Part shown: positions 1 to 7,717 of the stretch, piece by piece
How positions within the stretch are numbered: position 1 is the stretch's first letter
Layout of the letters: each line of letters starts with the position of its first letter
NCBI GenBank assembly: GCA_963611165.1
Contig: CAVDQG010000005.1
Span: 1 to 64,000 of the forward strand
Length of the DNA: 64,000 nt
DNA from: SIG603 sp963611165
GTDB taxonomy: Bacteria > Bacillota > Clostridia > Oscillospirales > Acutalibacteraceae
Direction of reading: 5' to 3'
The notes under the pieces: model-generated
What the model saw: the letters and a program-made list of their open reading frames with translations, nothing else
Databases searched by the model: none
Told to the model about the DNA's origin: nothing
Translations under genes and position numbers: made by a program

Positions 1-797
1 TCTGAGAATAACAGAGTAGGAACCAAGAATGCCGAGTACCATGAAGTAACTAACACAAGAGAAACAGAAATATAACTAAGCACGGCATAGGTTGTATTTA
101 TAATCTTGAAAATCAGATTTGCTTTATGTTCGGAATCAATTAATTTGATTTCATCTGCTCCGCCAGAATTCATGCAAATCTTATTTATTCTTGCAGTATA
201 AATTAAATACGATAGATAAAGAACACAGCTAAGAAAAAGTATTGTGATTATTGTTAGACAAGACACAGTCAACATCGCTCCCGCTATTTCAGCCATTGTC
301 TCACATCCGCTTACTATGAAAACTTTGGAATTAGTATCCATACCCAACAATCCGTCTATTAAATCGTCTGTTGAAAACGTAAATTGATAAACAAAAAAAT
401 CATTCAAATTTTTGATTCCTATTCCGAAGTAATCAAAAAAGCTTATATCGCCAGATACATACGCGATAAGTGCTGCCAAGCCGTAAATTGCACCGCCAAA
501 AAGCAAAACAGATATAACCAAACGAAGAACTGTCTTCCACCTTGCGCTGAAATCATATATCTCACCCGTAGCAACACTCTCACAAGCCGTATAAGTCTTT
601 TTCGCAAAACCTGCTTTTTCAAGCAAAACCCACGCATCGAAAACATCTTTCATTTTTTCGTATGCGCTTTCGTCACCTGCCTCGTACGCATTTTTGTATT
701 TTATCATCAGGTTGTCGCATGCTCTCTTTGCTTCCGGATAATCCGCATTACTATTGATTCCTAAAATCTGATATGCATTTTCAATTGTCATTGTCAT
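1..797 (-). CDS. J-domain-like membrane protein, 3' end beyond the window
   Basis: An uninterrupted reading frame runs from ATG at 797 to the window edge (265 codons, no stop). A GAGGAG ribosome binding site lies 9 nt upstream and decides the start; a second ATG two codons later is too far from it. Residues 5-60 resemble a DnaJ J-domain (AYQILGI, then two charged helices), but the HPD tripeptide that stimulates Hsp70 ATPase is missing. The rest has hydrophobic segments near 91-113, 172-200 and 238-262. I infer a membrane protein with a degenerate J-like N-terminus; its function is unknown. It has its own promoter and no visible operon partner. Confidence 0.75.
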   Translation of the reverse strand, partial: MTMTIENAYQILGINSNADYPEAKRACDNLMIKYKNAYEAGDESAYEKMKDVFDAWVLLEKAGFAKKTYTACESVATGEIYDFSARWKTVLRLVISVLLFGGAIYGLAALIAYVSGDISFFDYFGIGIKNLNDFFVYQFTFSTDDLIDGLLGMDTNSKVFIVSGCETMAEIAGAMLTVSCLTIITILFLSCVLYLSYLIYTARINKICMNSGGADEIKLIDSEHKANLIFKIINTTYAVLSYISVSLVLVTSWYSAFLVPTLLFS

Positions 798-914
798 GGT
801 ATTCTTCTCCTCAATTAAAAAAATTAAGTGTATTCGTTCGTTATTTTTCGCTTTTTGTTCTAATCTGTCTTCATTTTGTTTTTCTCCAACTTTTGTGGTA
901 CATTTCTTGTCTGC

Positions 915-943
915 ATTATACTTTACGATACACCAATTGTCAA
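915..943 (-). promoter_or_regulatory. Consensus sigma-A promoter for the J-like gene
   Basis: On the minus strand TTGACA (943-938) and TATAAT (920-915) are separated by exactly 17 bp. Transcription should start near 908, giving a 5' leader of about 110 nt. The stretch 798-1140 holds only this promoter and the terminator at its right end; it is AT-rich and I see no gene in it. Confidence 0.8.
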
Positions 944-1101
944 TATTATTTTATTCCGAAATTCGTGATTTTAAAGCTACACTTTATTTTTTTGCTATAT
1001 CACTCTGTGCAAAATGCGTAATTGGTGTATCCATCTAATTGTTATGTAGCTTGTCTTTGCCTTTTTTGTGTGTTTTTTTTATTTTGATAAGATTCCGATA
1101 A

Positions 1102-1141
1102 ACTAAAAAAATCTCACCGACTTTGGTGAGATTTTTTTAGT
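1102..1141. terminator. Bidirectional intrinsic terminator
   Basis: A perfect 17-bp inverted repeat (1102-1118 and 1125-1141) has a 6-nt loop and A/T tracts on both sides. The right arm reaches the first base of the stop codon of the minus-strand gene at 1141, so it terminates that gene tightly. Confidence 0.85.
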
Positions 1142-1752
1142 TATTTATAATATTGTCTGCTTTGCAAAAGAACTTCTCTTAATTCATCTTCTAACCCTTT
1201 TTCAACTTCTTTAATCAATTCTTTCGGAATTTTAAATTGTTTATTACTTTTCTCGTATTCCGTATAATAAACGCTACGAACAAAACTTTCTACCTTATCT
1301 TTCACTGTGTCATCTATGTTTTTAACTGCTCTGCCTGTTGAAACAATATCAAAGAAAAATTGATTTCTTCTTTCATTCCACTGCTTGTTTACAACACTCT
1401 TAAAATAACTAAAAGCAGCTTTGTTTTCCTCAATTTCCTCATCATGGCTTTTAATGTAAAAATCTACGGCAGCTTCGACCATTTTGTTCATAGACATTCC
1501 AAGAAACTTTGCACTTTCTTTCCATCTGTTTTTTTCAGACATTTTTCCTTTATTTATATCTTCCTCGGAGAGTGCTTTTAATTTTATTCTTACAACATCA
1601 GTTGTTTCCATGGCTTTCTTAGAAGCTTCTTTGTTACTTTCTCTTATTTTTGCTCTTTTTTCTTTTTCTTCGTCCGTCAGGTACTTTTCTCTCTCTTCAA
1701 TCTGTTTTTTTCTATGTTCTTCAAACGCTTCTTGGGTTCCGTATCTAGGCAT
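1141..1752 (-). CDS. Highly charged hypothetical protein with RHH-like segment
   Basis: This 203-aa protein is very rich in Lys and Glu, with a predicted helical N-terminus (residues 7-50) that may be a coiled coil. Residues about 72-100 (WKESAKFLGMSMNKMVEAAV) look like the helical half of a ribbon-helix-helix DNA-binding fold, and a VRIKLK strand at 54-59 could be the ribbon. I do not recognise a family. A GGTGAG site precedes the ATG. The gene is more AT-rich than most of the window and stands alone between two terminators, consistent with an accessory or transferred gene. The DNA-binding role is a weak inference. Confidence 0.65.
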   Translation of the reverse strand: MPRYGTQEAFEEHRKKQIEEREKYLTDEEKEKRAKIRESNKEASKKAMETTDVVRIKLKALSEEDINKGKMSEKNRWKESAKFLGMSMNKMVEAAVDFYIKSHDEEIEENKAAFSYFKSVVNKQWNERRNQFFFDIVSTGRAVKNIDDTVKDKVESFVRSVYYTEYEKSNKQFKIPKELIKEVEKGLEDELREVLLQSRQYYK

Positions 1753-1829
1753 ACACTCACCGCTTTCTTCTTTCCTTATATTCTCGTTTGAGAATTAGTA
1801 TACCACATTTACACTTAATTTTAAAGCAA

Positions 1830-1856
1830 GAAAAAAGCGAAGCCTTAAGACTCCGC
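1830..1856 (-). terminator. Intrinsic terminator after yoaK
   Basis: A short hairpin (1837-1842 with 1851-1856, one mismatch) is followed on the minus strand by a run of Ts, 24 bp after the YoaK stop codon. Confidence 0.6.
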
Positions 1857-1879
1857 ATTCTTTCAATTTAAAAACAATA

Positions 1880-2581
1880 TCAAATTTTTCTGATTGCTTT
1901 CTTTACTTCCTTCTTGATTTCTTTTTCCTCGGAGATGAACATCATCAAAAAGCTTATCGAGAGAAGCACACAGCAAACCCAGATTGTCTTTAAGCCTATC
2001 GCATTTGTCACAAGGCTTCCGACTCCCGCACCCACTGCAAATACTCCGATTACCGCAAAGTATGTGAGGGCTTTCTTCAGGACAGCCTTGTCCTTAGAAC
2101 GAAAATACGCACACAGCGATTCCGTTCCAGACCTTAGATTTCCGATGCACATAGTGCTTGCGTACGCCTGACCTCTCACCTTTCTGAAGGTCTGCACCTG
2201 CATTGCACACACGAACGAAACAAGTGCGTTTGCCAGCATGTTAAGGCTCTCCGGAATATACGCCACAAAGAAAAGCATAACTATCTCGCCCACAAGAATC
2301 AGCTGTCGCCAATGGATTTTCTCGTAATTTTTAAGCTTGATGTGAACCTCTTCAGCTACGAAAATTCCCAGAAAAAACGAGATAATCGGCACGAGGTACT
2401 TCACAGCCGTGAGAAAATTTCCCTCGAAAAGATTGGTACTGAACAGGATTACATTTCCCGTCTGAGCGTTTGCGTAAACTCCGCCTCGGCCGATAAATGT
2501 GTAGGCATCCTGAAATCCGCCCGACAGTATGATAAAGAACGCCGTTCTGAATCTGTCGGACATTTGATAATTTCGTTTCAT
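1880..2581 (-). CDS. YoaK/DUF1275 family membrane protein
   Basis: The protein has about six hydrophobic segments. N-terminal motifs typical of YoaK/DUF1275 are present (GGFQDAYTFIGRGGVYANAQTGN), as is the later QVQTFRKVRGQAYASTMCIGNLRSG block. The family is widespread, sits in the inner membrane and has no settled function. I chose the ATG at 2581 (233 aa); a TTG start at 2611 would add ten residues, and neither has a strong ribosome binding site. It is divergent from a LysR regulator about 130 bp away, so that regulator probably controls it. Confidence 0.8.
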   Translation of the reverse strand: MKRNYQMSDRFRTAFFIILSGGFQDAYTFIGRGGVYANAQTGNVILFSTNLFEGNFLTAVKYLVPIISFFLGIFVAEEVHIKLKNYEKIHWRQLILVGEIVMLFFVAYIPESLNMLANALVSFVCAMQVQTFRKVRGQAYASTMCIGNLRSGTESLCAYFRSKDKAVLKKALTYFAVIGVFAVGAGVGSLVTNAIGLKTIWVCCVLLSISFLMMFISEEKEIKKEVKKAIRKI

Positions 2582-2617
2582 ATTATTTTTTACTTCTTTC
2601 TTCACGCTCAAATGAGC

Positions 2618-2646
2618 TTTACAATTATTCGCTTATATATTATAAT
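2618..2646 (+). promoter_or_regulatory. Promoter of the LysR gene in the divergent region
   Basis: TTTACA (2618-2623) and TATAAT (2641-2646) are 17 bp apart. Transcription would start near 2653. The AT-rich divergent region also holds several partial dyads that could be LysR T-N11-A boxes; none stands out. Confidence 0.6.
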
Positions 2647-2713
2647 TCAAGTTGTATCATATGTATAATGTATGTTAGATATAGAAAATATATCATATTG
2701 GTATGGTGGATTT

Positions 2714-3616
2714 ATGTACATAAGCTTTGATTATTATAGAATTTTTTACTATGTTGCAAAATACGGAAACATCTCCGAGGCGGCAAAAATACTCATGAGC
2801 AATCAGCCGAACATGAGCAGAACCATAAAAAAGCTTGAATCGGAACTTGGCTGTGCTCTTTTCACACGCTCACGCAAGGGAATGAAGCTCACAACCGAGG
2901 GGCACCGCCTCTACGGTCACATAAAAATCGCAGTCGAGCAGATAGAGCTTGGCGAAGCGCAGATAAGAAACTTAACCGACATGGACAGCGGAGAGATTAT
3001 CATTGCCGCAAGCGAAAAGGCACTTCACTGCCTTCTTTTGCCCGTCCTGAAAAAATTCAGAACCCTGTATCCGAAGATAATCATTCGTATCAGCAACCAC
3101 TCCACTCCTCAGGCGATAGACGCCCTTGCCGACGGTTACGCAGATATCGCTGTCGTCACAACACCGACAAGCATAGGCGCTTCACTCGAAGAAACTGTGA
3201 TTAAGCCGATAAAGGAATTTGCGGTGTGCTCAGGTCAATTTCCCGAATTAGCCGAAAAAGAAGTCACTCTAAAGGAGCTCACGCAGTATCCGCTTATCAC
3301 ACTCGGACGTGACTCTGTCACAAATAAATTTTATCGCAATCTTCTGGAGTCTCACGGGCTTTTGTTTGAACCGGACATCGAGGCTAACACAGCCGACCAA
3401 ATTATCCCCATGGTTGAAGCGGGACTTGGCATCGGCTTTGTTCCCGATGAATTTTTGAAAAATCACAACGATGTTTTCAAAATCAATCTCAAGGAAGAAA
3501 TTCCCGAGAGAGAAATCGTCCTCGTCAAGCGAAAGGATCAGCCGCTTAGCACCGCCGCCAAAGAGCTTGAAAGATTAATCTTTGCAGAAATCGAGCATCC
3601 GACAAACAAAAATTAA
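2714..3616 (+). CDS. LysR family transcriptional regulator
   Basis: This 300-aa protein has the N-terminal winged HTH of LysR proteins (residues 2-60: FYYVAKYGNISEAAK, then QPNMSRTIKKLESELGCALF). A periplasmic-binding-protein-like effector domain follows from about 88 (SGEIIIAASEK, ADIAVVTTP, EAGLGIGFVP). The start at 2714 matches the usual family N-terminus and has GGTGGA just upstream; an in-frame ATG at 2672 would add 14 unconserved residues. It is transcribed away from yoaK, the classic arrangement for a LysR regulator and its target. The effector cannot be read from sequence. Confidence 0.9.
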   Translation: MYISFDYYRIFYYVAKYGNISEAAKILMSNQPNMSRTIKKLESELGCALFTRSRKGMKLTTEGHRLYGHIKIAVEQIELGEAQIRNLTDMDSGEIIIAASEKALHCLLLPVLKKFRTLYPKIIIRISNHSTPQAIDALADGYADIAVVTTPTSIGASLEETVIKPIKEFAVCSGQFPELAEKEVTLKELTQYPLITLGRDSVTNKFYRNLLESHGLLFEPDIEANTADQIIPMVEAGLGIGFVPDEFLKNHNDVFKINLKEEIPEREIVLVKRKDQPLSTAAKELERLIFAEIEHPTNKN

Positions 3617-3622
3617 AAAAGT

Positions 3623-3649
3623 AAAAAGGCTGCTTCGGCAGCCTTTTTT
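3623..3649. terminator. Bidirectional UUCG-loop terminator
   Basis: An 11-bp stem with a TTCG tetraloop (3623-3633 and 3638-3648) is flanked by A and T runs. It lies between the convergent LysR and sortase genes and serves both. Confidence 0.9.
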
Positions 3650-3651
3650 GT

Positions 3652-4467
3652 TCAATCGGTTATTTGCTTTGCGACCACAACCAGTCGGCTGTTATCCCCT
3701 GAATACTCACAGGTTGAAAGCGTGATAAGCTTGTCACCGTACTTAACCTCAACATCTGTATCGTAAAGTGCAAGCGATTTGCATTTATCGACATAGGCGT
3801 TAAAATCTTCCTTGTCGCTTGAATCCACAAATTGATAATACTTGAATTCGTCTGTATTCTCATCATAAACCGTAGTTTTGAAGACAGCGAAAATCTCGTA
3901 CTTTCTCTTTTCGTGAAGCGTATAGAAGCTGAATTCCTTGTGCTCGCTCCAAAAATCCTTGTCCTCGAACTTCTCAAGCTGAGCAAACATAACTCCGACC
4001 ACCATATTATGACCGTACACGATTATGTTATCGCTCGGTCTGTCCACATCACAATTTTCCGCTACATAAGGACAGCCGTAATCGGAATATTCCTTGTCAA
4101 ATCCCTTGTGCAAATAATAATCGGGGTCATCCTTTGTCTGCATGACGGGATAATTTATGTTTGTATCGGGAATATTTATCCATGCAATCAAGTCAGAATT
4201 CTGACTGTAAAGCTCGCTGAGCTCCGGAATAATCGCATTTTCGTCGGTCTCACTGACAGCGGAATTTTCTTCATTTTCCTTCGTGCTATCCGTTTTATCG
4301 GAAGTACCGCTTTCTTCGCTTTCTGCCGACTCGACTATTTTTGCGAGTGCGTCATATTTGCTTGTGTTGTCGTGCGCACCCTTATAATATTTGAAAATCT
4401 TCCAGCCGCTGAAAGCCGCCGTACAAATAAAAATCAAGGTAAGTACTATTCTGATTGCTTTTCGCAT
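3652..4467 (-). CDS. Class B sortase
   Basis: This 271-aa membrane-anchored transpeptidase has an N-terminal transmembrane helix (residues 5-26), an acidic Ser/Glu-rich linker (43-80) and a sortase barrel. The catalytic triad is visible: His153 in YGHN, Cys253 in TLSTCEY and Arg261. Spacing and the N-terminal helical extension fit class B. Sortases cleave a C-terminal sorting signal and attach proteins to peptidoglycan or build pili. The ATG at 4467 has AGGAG upstream; the frame remains open 26 codons further without a good site. No protein with an LPXTG-like signal is encoded nearby, so its substrate is unknown. Confidence 0.9.
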   Translation of the reverse strand: MRKAIRIVLTLIFICTAAFSGWKIFKYYKGAHDNTSKYDALAKIVESAESEESGTSDKTDSTKENEENSAVSETDENAIIPELSELYSQNSDLIAWINIPDTNINYPVMQTKDDPDYYLHKGFDKEYSDYGCPYVAENCDVDRPSDNIIVYGHNMVVGVMFAQLEKFEDKDFWSEHKEFSFYTLHEKRKYEIFAVFKTTVYDENTDEFKYYQFVDSSDKEDFNAYVDKCKSLALYDTDVEVKYGDKLITLSTCEYSGDNSRLVVVAKQITD

Positions 4468-4551
4468 TTCACTTCTCCTTTTGCTTTCTGATTTCAAAGT
4501 ATACCACAAGCCAAAAGCAATAGCAAATCTCATTAGAAAAGACAAAAGTAA

Positions 4552-4590
4552 AGACCGAGAAAATCGTTTTTTGATTCTCTCGGTCTGTTT
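4552..4590. terminator. Intrinsic terminator after the asnB operon
   Basis: A 14-bp stem with one mismatch (4552-4565 and 4573-4586) has a T-rich tail on the plus strand and a weaker one on the minus strand. It sits 20 bp after the last asparagine synthase gene. Confidence 0.75.
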
Positions 4591-4606
4591 TTCTTGTATT
4601 TTTCAA

Positions 4607-6463
4607 TCAGTTCTTAACGAAGAACTCATCATACCAAAGAATAAAGCTGTAGAAAGACCAAATCTTCTGCATGTTCTTTTTCTTGCCTGCCTTGTGGTCG
4701 TCAAGAAGCTCCATAAGTGCATCGGTGTTGAAGAATTTCTCTGATGACTCGGAGAGGAATGCCTTCTTAACCTTCTCGTAATACTTATCCTGCTTGAGCC
4801 AATCGTTAAGCGGAACAGGGAATCCAAGCTTCTTCTTGTTAGCCGTTTTCTCGGGAAGCTGCTTTAAAGCGGCGCTTCTGAGTGCAATTTTTGTTGTCTC
4901 GTTGTGAGCTCTGTACTTAGACGGAATCTGAAGAGCAAGCTCGAGCATCTTCTTATCAAGGAACGGAACTCTGAGCTCAAGTGAGTTAGCCATACTCATT
5001 CTGTCAGCCTTAAGAAGAATGTCATAAATCATCCATGTCTTCATATCGACATACTGAAGCTGAGTCGGCTCATCAAGGTGCTGGTCTTTGATCTCATCAA
5101 AATACTGCTTGGAGTATTCCTCGGGAAGCTTTGATGTAATCTTTCTCTTTAAGTACTTCTGTCTCTCAGCGGGATCGGTGAAAACGTAGTTTGCACGCAT
5201 GAAACGCTGATACGGCTCCATTGCGCCTCTTACAAGGAAGTTTCTGCCCTTCATCTGTGGGAACTTTCTTGCGAGTGCACCCGCCGCCTTTCTTATCGGC
5301 TTTGGTACCTTTCTGCAGTAATCGTCAAAGTGACCGCCCTGAAGATACATGGGATATCCGCCAAAAAGCTCGTCTGCACCCTCACCAGAAAGAACAACCT
5401 TAACATACTTTGCGGCGTTCTTTGCGAGGAAGTAAAGCGGAATTTCCGCAGGGTTCGGAAGCGGCTCATCCATGAAATACTGGATTTCGCTTACGGAATC
5501 GAAAAATTCGTCAGCGGAAACCTTGTTGAGAATATTTGTGACGCCGATAGTCTCGGAGAATTCCTGAGCATACGGGTGCTCGCTGTATTTCTCCTCATCG
5601 TAACCGACTGTAAAGGTCTTTACCTTTTCGGTTCCCTTGAAAACCTCTTTGACAACATAGGAGCTGTCAACGCCGCTCGAAAGGAAACAGCCTACTTCAA
5701 CATCGGCAATCTGATGAACTCTGACGGACTCGCTGAATTCCTCTGTGATAGCCTTCTCCCAGTCCTCAAGCGACTTGGAATTATCAATATTGTATCTGAT
5801 GTCATAGTATTTCTCGGTTTTTACCTTGCCATCCTTGTACTCAAGGCAGTAAGAACCCGGAAGCTTATATACATTCTTGAAGATGGTTTCTTCAGTTGGA
5901 ATATACTCATAAGAGAGATACTCGGGAATTTTGCTCTCGTCAAGCTCTTTCTCGAAGCCGGGATGAGAGAGAAAAGACTTTATCTCACTTCCGAACATAA
6001 ACTCGCCGTTCTTGATGTAGTAATAAAACGGCTTGATTCCGAAAATATCTCTTGCGGCAAATATCTTTTTCTCTTTTTTATCCCAGATGCAAAAAGCAAA
6101 CATTCCGCGAAGCTTATTCAGCATGCTCTTGCCCCACTGCTCGTAGCCGTGGACAAGAACCTCGGAATCGGTCTCGGTATAGAATTTATGACCCGCCTTA
6201 ATGAGCTCCTCACGAAGCGGCTGGTAGTTGTAGATTTCTCCGTTAAAAACAAGCACCATTGACTTGTCTTCGTTGAAAATCGGCTGTCTGCCGCTGTCAA
6301 GACCGATGATAGAAAGTCTTCTGTGACCCAATGCGATGTTCTCATCGATATAATAATCCGCATCATCGGGACCGCGGTGAGCGATCCTGTCTGCCATTGC
6401 CTTGATTACCTCGGAATGGTCAAACACCTTTTCAGAGCTGACAAATCCCACGAATCCGCACAT
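4607..6463 (-). CDS. asnB: Asparagine synthase (glutamine-hydrolysing), paralogue 1
   Basis: This 618-aa protein has an N-terminal class II glutamine amidotransferase domain: Cys2 is the nucleophile after Met removal, and GLDSGRQPIFNEDKS and FNGEIYNYQPLREEL are visible. The C-terminal ATP-pyrophosphatase synthetase domain carries LSSGVDSSYV as its PPi loop. The family transfers glutamine nitrogen to an activated carboxylate, usually aspartate. GGAGG precedes the ATG at 6463. It is the third gene of a three-gene operon, 13 bp after an ATP-grasp ligase and with a paralogue at the other end. That context suggests it may amidate a peptidoglycan-linked D-Asp, as AsnH does in Lactococcus, rather than free Asp. 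The reaction is inferred. Confidence 0.88.
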   Translation of the reverse strand: MCGFVGFVSSEKVFDHSEVIKAMADRIAHRGPDDADYYIDENIALGHRRLSIIGLDSGRQPIFNEDKSMVLVFNGEIYNYQPLREELIKAGHKFYTETDSEVLVHGYEQWGKSMLNKLRGMFAFCIWDKKEKKIFAARDIFGIKPFYYYIKNGEFMFGSEIKSFLSHPGFEKELDESKIPEYLSYEYIPTEETIFKNVYKLPGSYCLEYKDGKVKTEKYYDIRYNIDNSKSLEDWEKAITEEFSESVRVHQIADVEVGCFLSSGVDSSYVVKEVFKGTEKVKTFTVGYDEEKYSEHPYAQEFSETIGVTNILNKVSADEFFDSVSEIQYFMDEPLPNPAEIPLYFLAKNAAKYVKVVLSGEGADELFGGYPMYLQGGHFDDYCRKVPKPIRKAAGALARKFPQMKGRNFLVRGAMEPYQRFMRANYVFTDPAERQKYLKRKITSKLPEEYSKQYFDEIKDQHLDEPTQLQYVDMKTWMIYDILLKADRMSMANSLELRVPFLDKKMLELALQIPSKYRAHNETTKIALRSAALKQLPEKTANKKKLGFPVPLNDWLKQDKYYEKVKKAFLSESSEKFFNTDALMELLDDHKAGKKKNMQKIWSFYSFILWYDEFFVKN

Positions 6464-6476
6464 AAGATTACCTCCG

Positions 6477-7700
6477 TTAATCCTTCAAGCTCTTATTTCC
6501 GAAATATCTCTTGTACTTCTGGAAATAATGAAGCTGGTTCTTTGCAAACTGGATGGTTCTTTTGAGATTCTTATCCTTATCATAGTAGTAAGAATTAACC
6601 ATCTTTCCTTCTTTTATAAGCTTTCTTGCCTCTTCCTTGACCTTCTCGTCCTTTGTGTACTTGAAGATTATCTGCTTTGGGATAATGGAATAGAGCACCT
6701 TGTTTGTTGCTACCGTCAATCCCATCGGCTTATTGTAGATAATATCGTCAGCGAGCCACTTTGAGATATTGTAGCCTGCCGCCGTGACGAAATAAGAGCT
6801 TCTGCCCTGACGCAAATTCATCTCGAAAAGCTTGTACTTTCCGTCACGCTCGTCGTACTTCATATCGAAATTGGCAAAGCCGACATATCCGATTCCCTCA
6901 AGGAAGTTAATCATCATCTCGTTTAATTTCTCGTCATAGCCGTTGATAATTGCGGCATACGAGCCGATTCCCTCGGGAGAATGCTCCTCGAGAACCGCAT
7001 TTCCAAGTGCGATAAGCTTAACCTTTCTGTCCTTTCCGACATAGGCGTTCATAACTCTCATGCGGCTGTCGTCACCCGGGATAAACTCCTGTAAAATGAG
7101 GTGATCCTTGTAGCTTGAGCCGTAAATAGCGTCAAGAATTGCATCGTACTCCTCTTTGTTCTGAGCAACGAAAACCTTTTTCTTATGCGGGAACGAGCAG
7201 TTCCAGTAAGCCACGGAGTTCGACGGCTTGATAATGCACGGGAAATCAAACGGAAGCTTTACTGTTTTATAATTCTCGTAGTTACAGGTTGTCGTCTTAG
7301 GAAAAGCAAAGCCGTGCTCCGTACAAACCTGATAGAAACTCTCCTTGATGGAAAGCTTCATCAAAAGCTCCTCGGAAATGCACTCGAATTCGTAAACGCC
7401 TCTGAGTTTATCCTGATTGCGGACAAGCATCTTTATGTAGTTGTCACCGCACGGAACGAGAAGAAGTTTCTCGCCGGGATAATTCTTGGCAAACTCGAGC
7501 AAGGTGCTTACGAAGACATCGTCCTCCTCAAGTCTCGGCTCAACCTTTTTGACCTCGACTATCGAGCTGTTTGTACAAACGGGAAGTATACCCTTGCCGA
7601 CCGCAACACTTTTTATTCCGTATGCCTCGTGAAAACCTCTTGCCATACCGTAAACATTAATGTCGCTTCCGAGAAGCACGGGCTGAAAATCTTTAGACAT
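6477..7700 (-). CDS. ATP-grasp ligase, D-aspartate ligase-like
   Basis: This 407-aa protein has an N-terminal pre-ATP-grasp fold beginning PVLLGSDINVYGMARGFHE, a start typical of D-aspartate ligases of the Aslfm type. The ATP-grasp core follows: FPCIIKPSNS near 160 binds nucleotide, LQEFIPGDDSRMRV closes the lid, and KLFEMNLRQGRSS supplies the metal-binding Glu and Asn. Aslfm-type enzymes attach D-Asp to the third-residue amine of the peptidoglycan stem. Both neighbours are asparagine synthases, which fits later amidation of that D-Asp to D-Asn. An alternative is an uncharacterised carboxylate-amine ligase. No aspartate racemase is seen in the window. Confidence 0.75.
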   Translation of the reverse strand: MSKDFQPVLLGSDINVYGMARGFHEAYGIKSVAVGKGILPVCTNSSIVEVKKVEPRLEEDDVFVSTLLEFAKNYPGEKLLLVPCGDNYIKMLVRNQDKLRGVYEFECISEELLMKLSIKESFYQVCTEHGFAFPKTTTCNYENYKTVKLPFDFPCIIKPSNSVAYWNCSFPHKKKVFVAQNKEEYDAILDAIYGSSYKDHLILQEFIPGDDSRMRVMNAYVGKDRKVKLIALGNAVLEEHSPEGIGSYAAIINGYDEKLNEMMINFLEGIGYVGFANFDMKYDERDGKYKLFEMNLRQGRSSYFVTAAGYNISKWLADDIIYNKPMGLTVATNKVLYSIIPKQIIFKYTKDEKVKEEARKLIKEGKMVNSYYYDKDKNLKRTIQFAKNQLHYFQKYKRYFGNKSLKD

Positions 7701-7717
7701 AAATCAAAAACCTCTTT

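Noticed and set aside
384..764. 126-aa plus-strand frame
   Set aside because: It lies opposite the J-like gene, which has a promoter, a ribosome binding site and family-like sequence. The plus frame has no such support and an odd Cys/Arg/Phe-rich composition.
928..1030. 11-bp inverted repeat ATACACCAATT / AATTGGTGTAT
   Set aside because: The arms are 81 bp apart, one overlaps the promoter spacer, and no mobile-element gene lies between; probably chance in AT-rich DNA.
5330..6262. 310-aa plus-strand frame
   Set aside because: It is antisense to an intact asparagine synthase gene; long antisense frames follow from codon usage and the protein resembles nothing.
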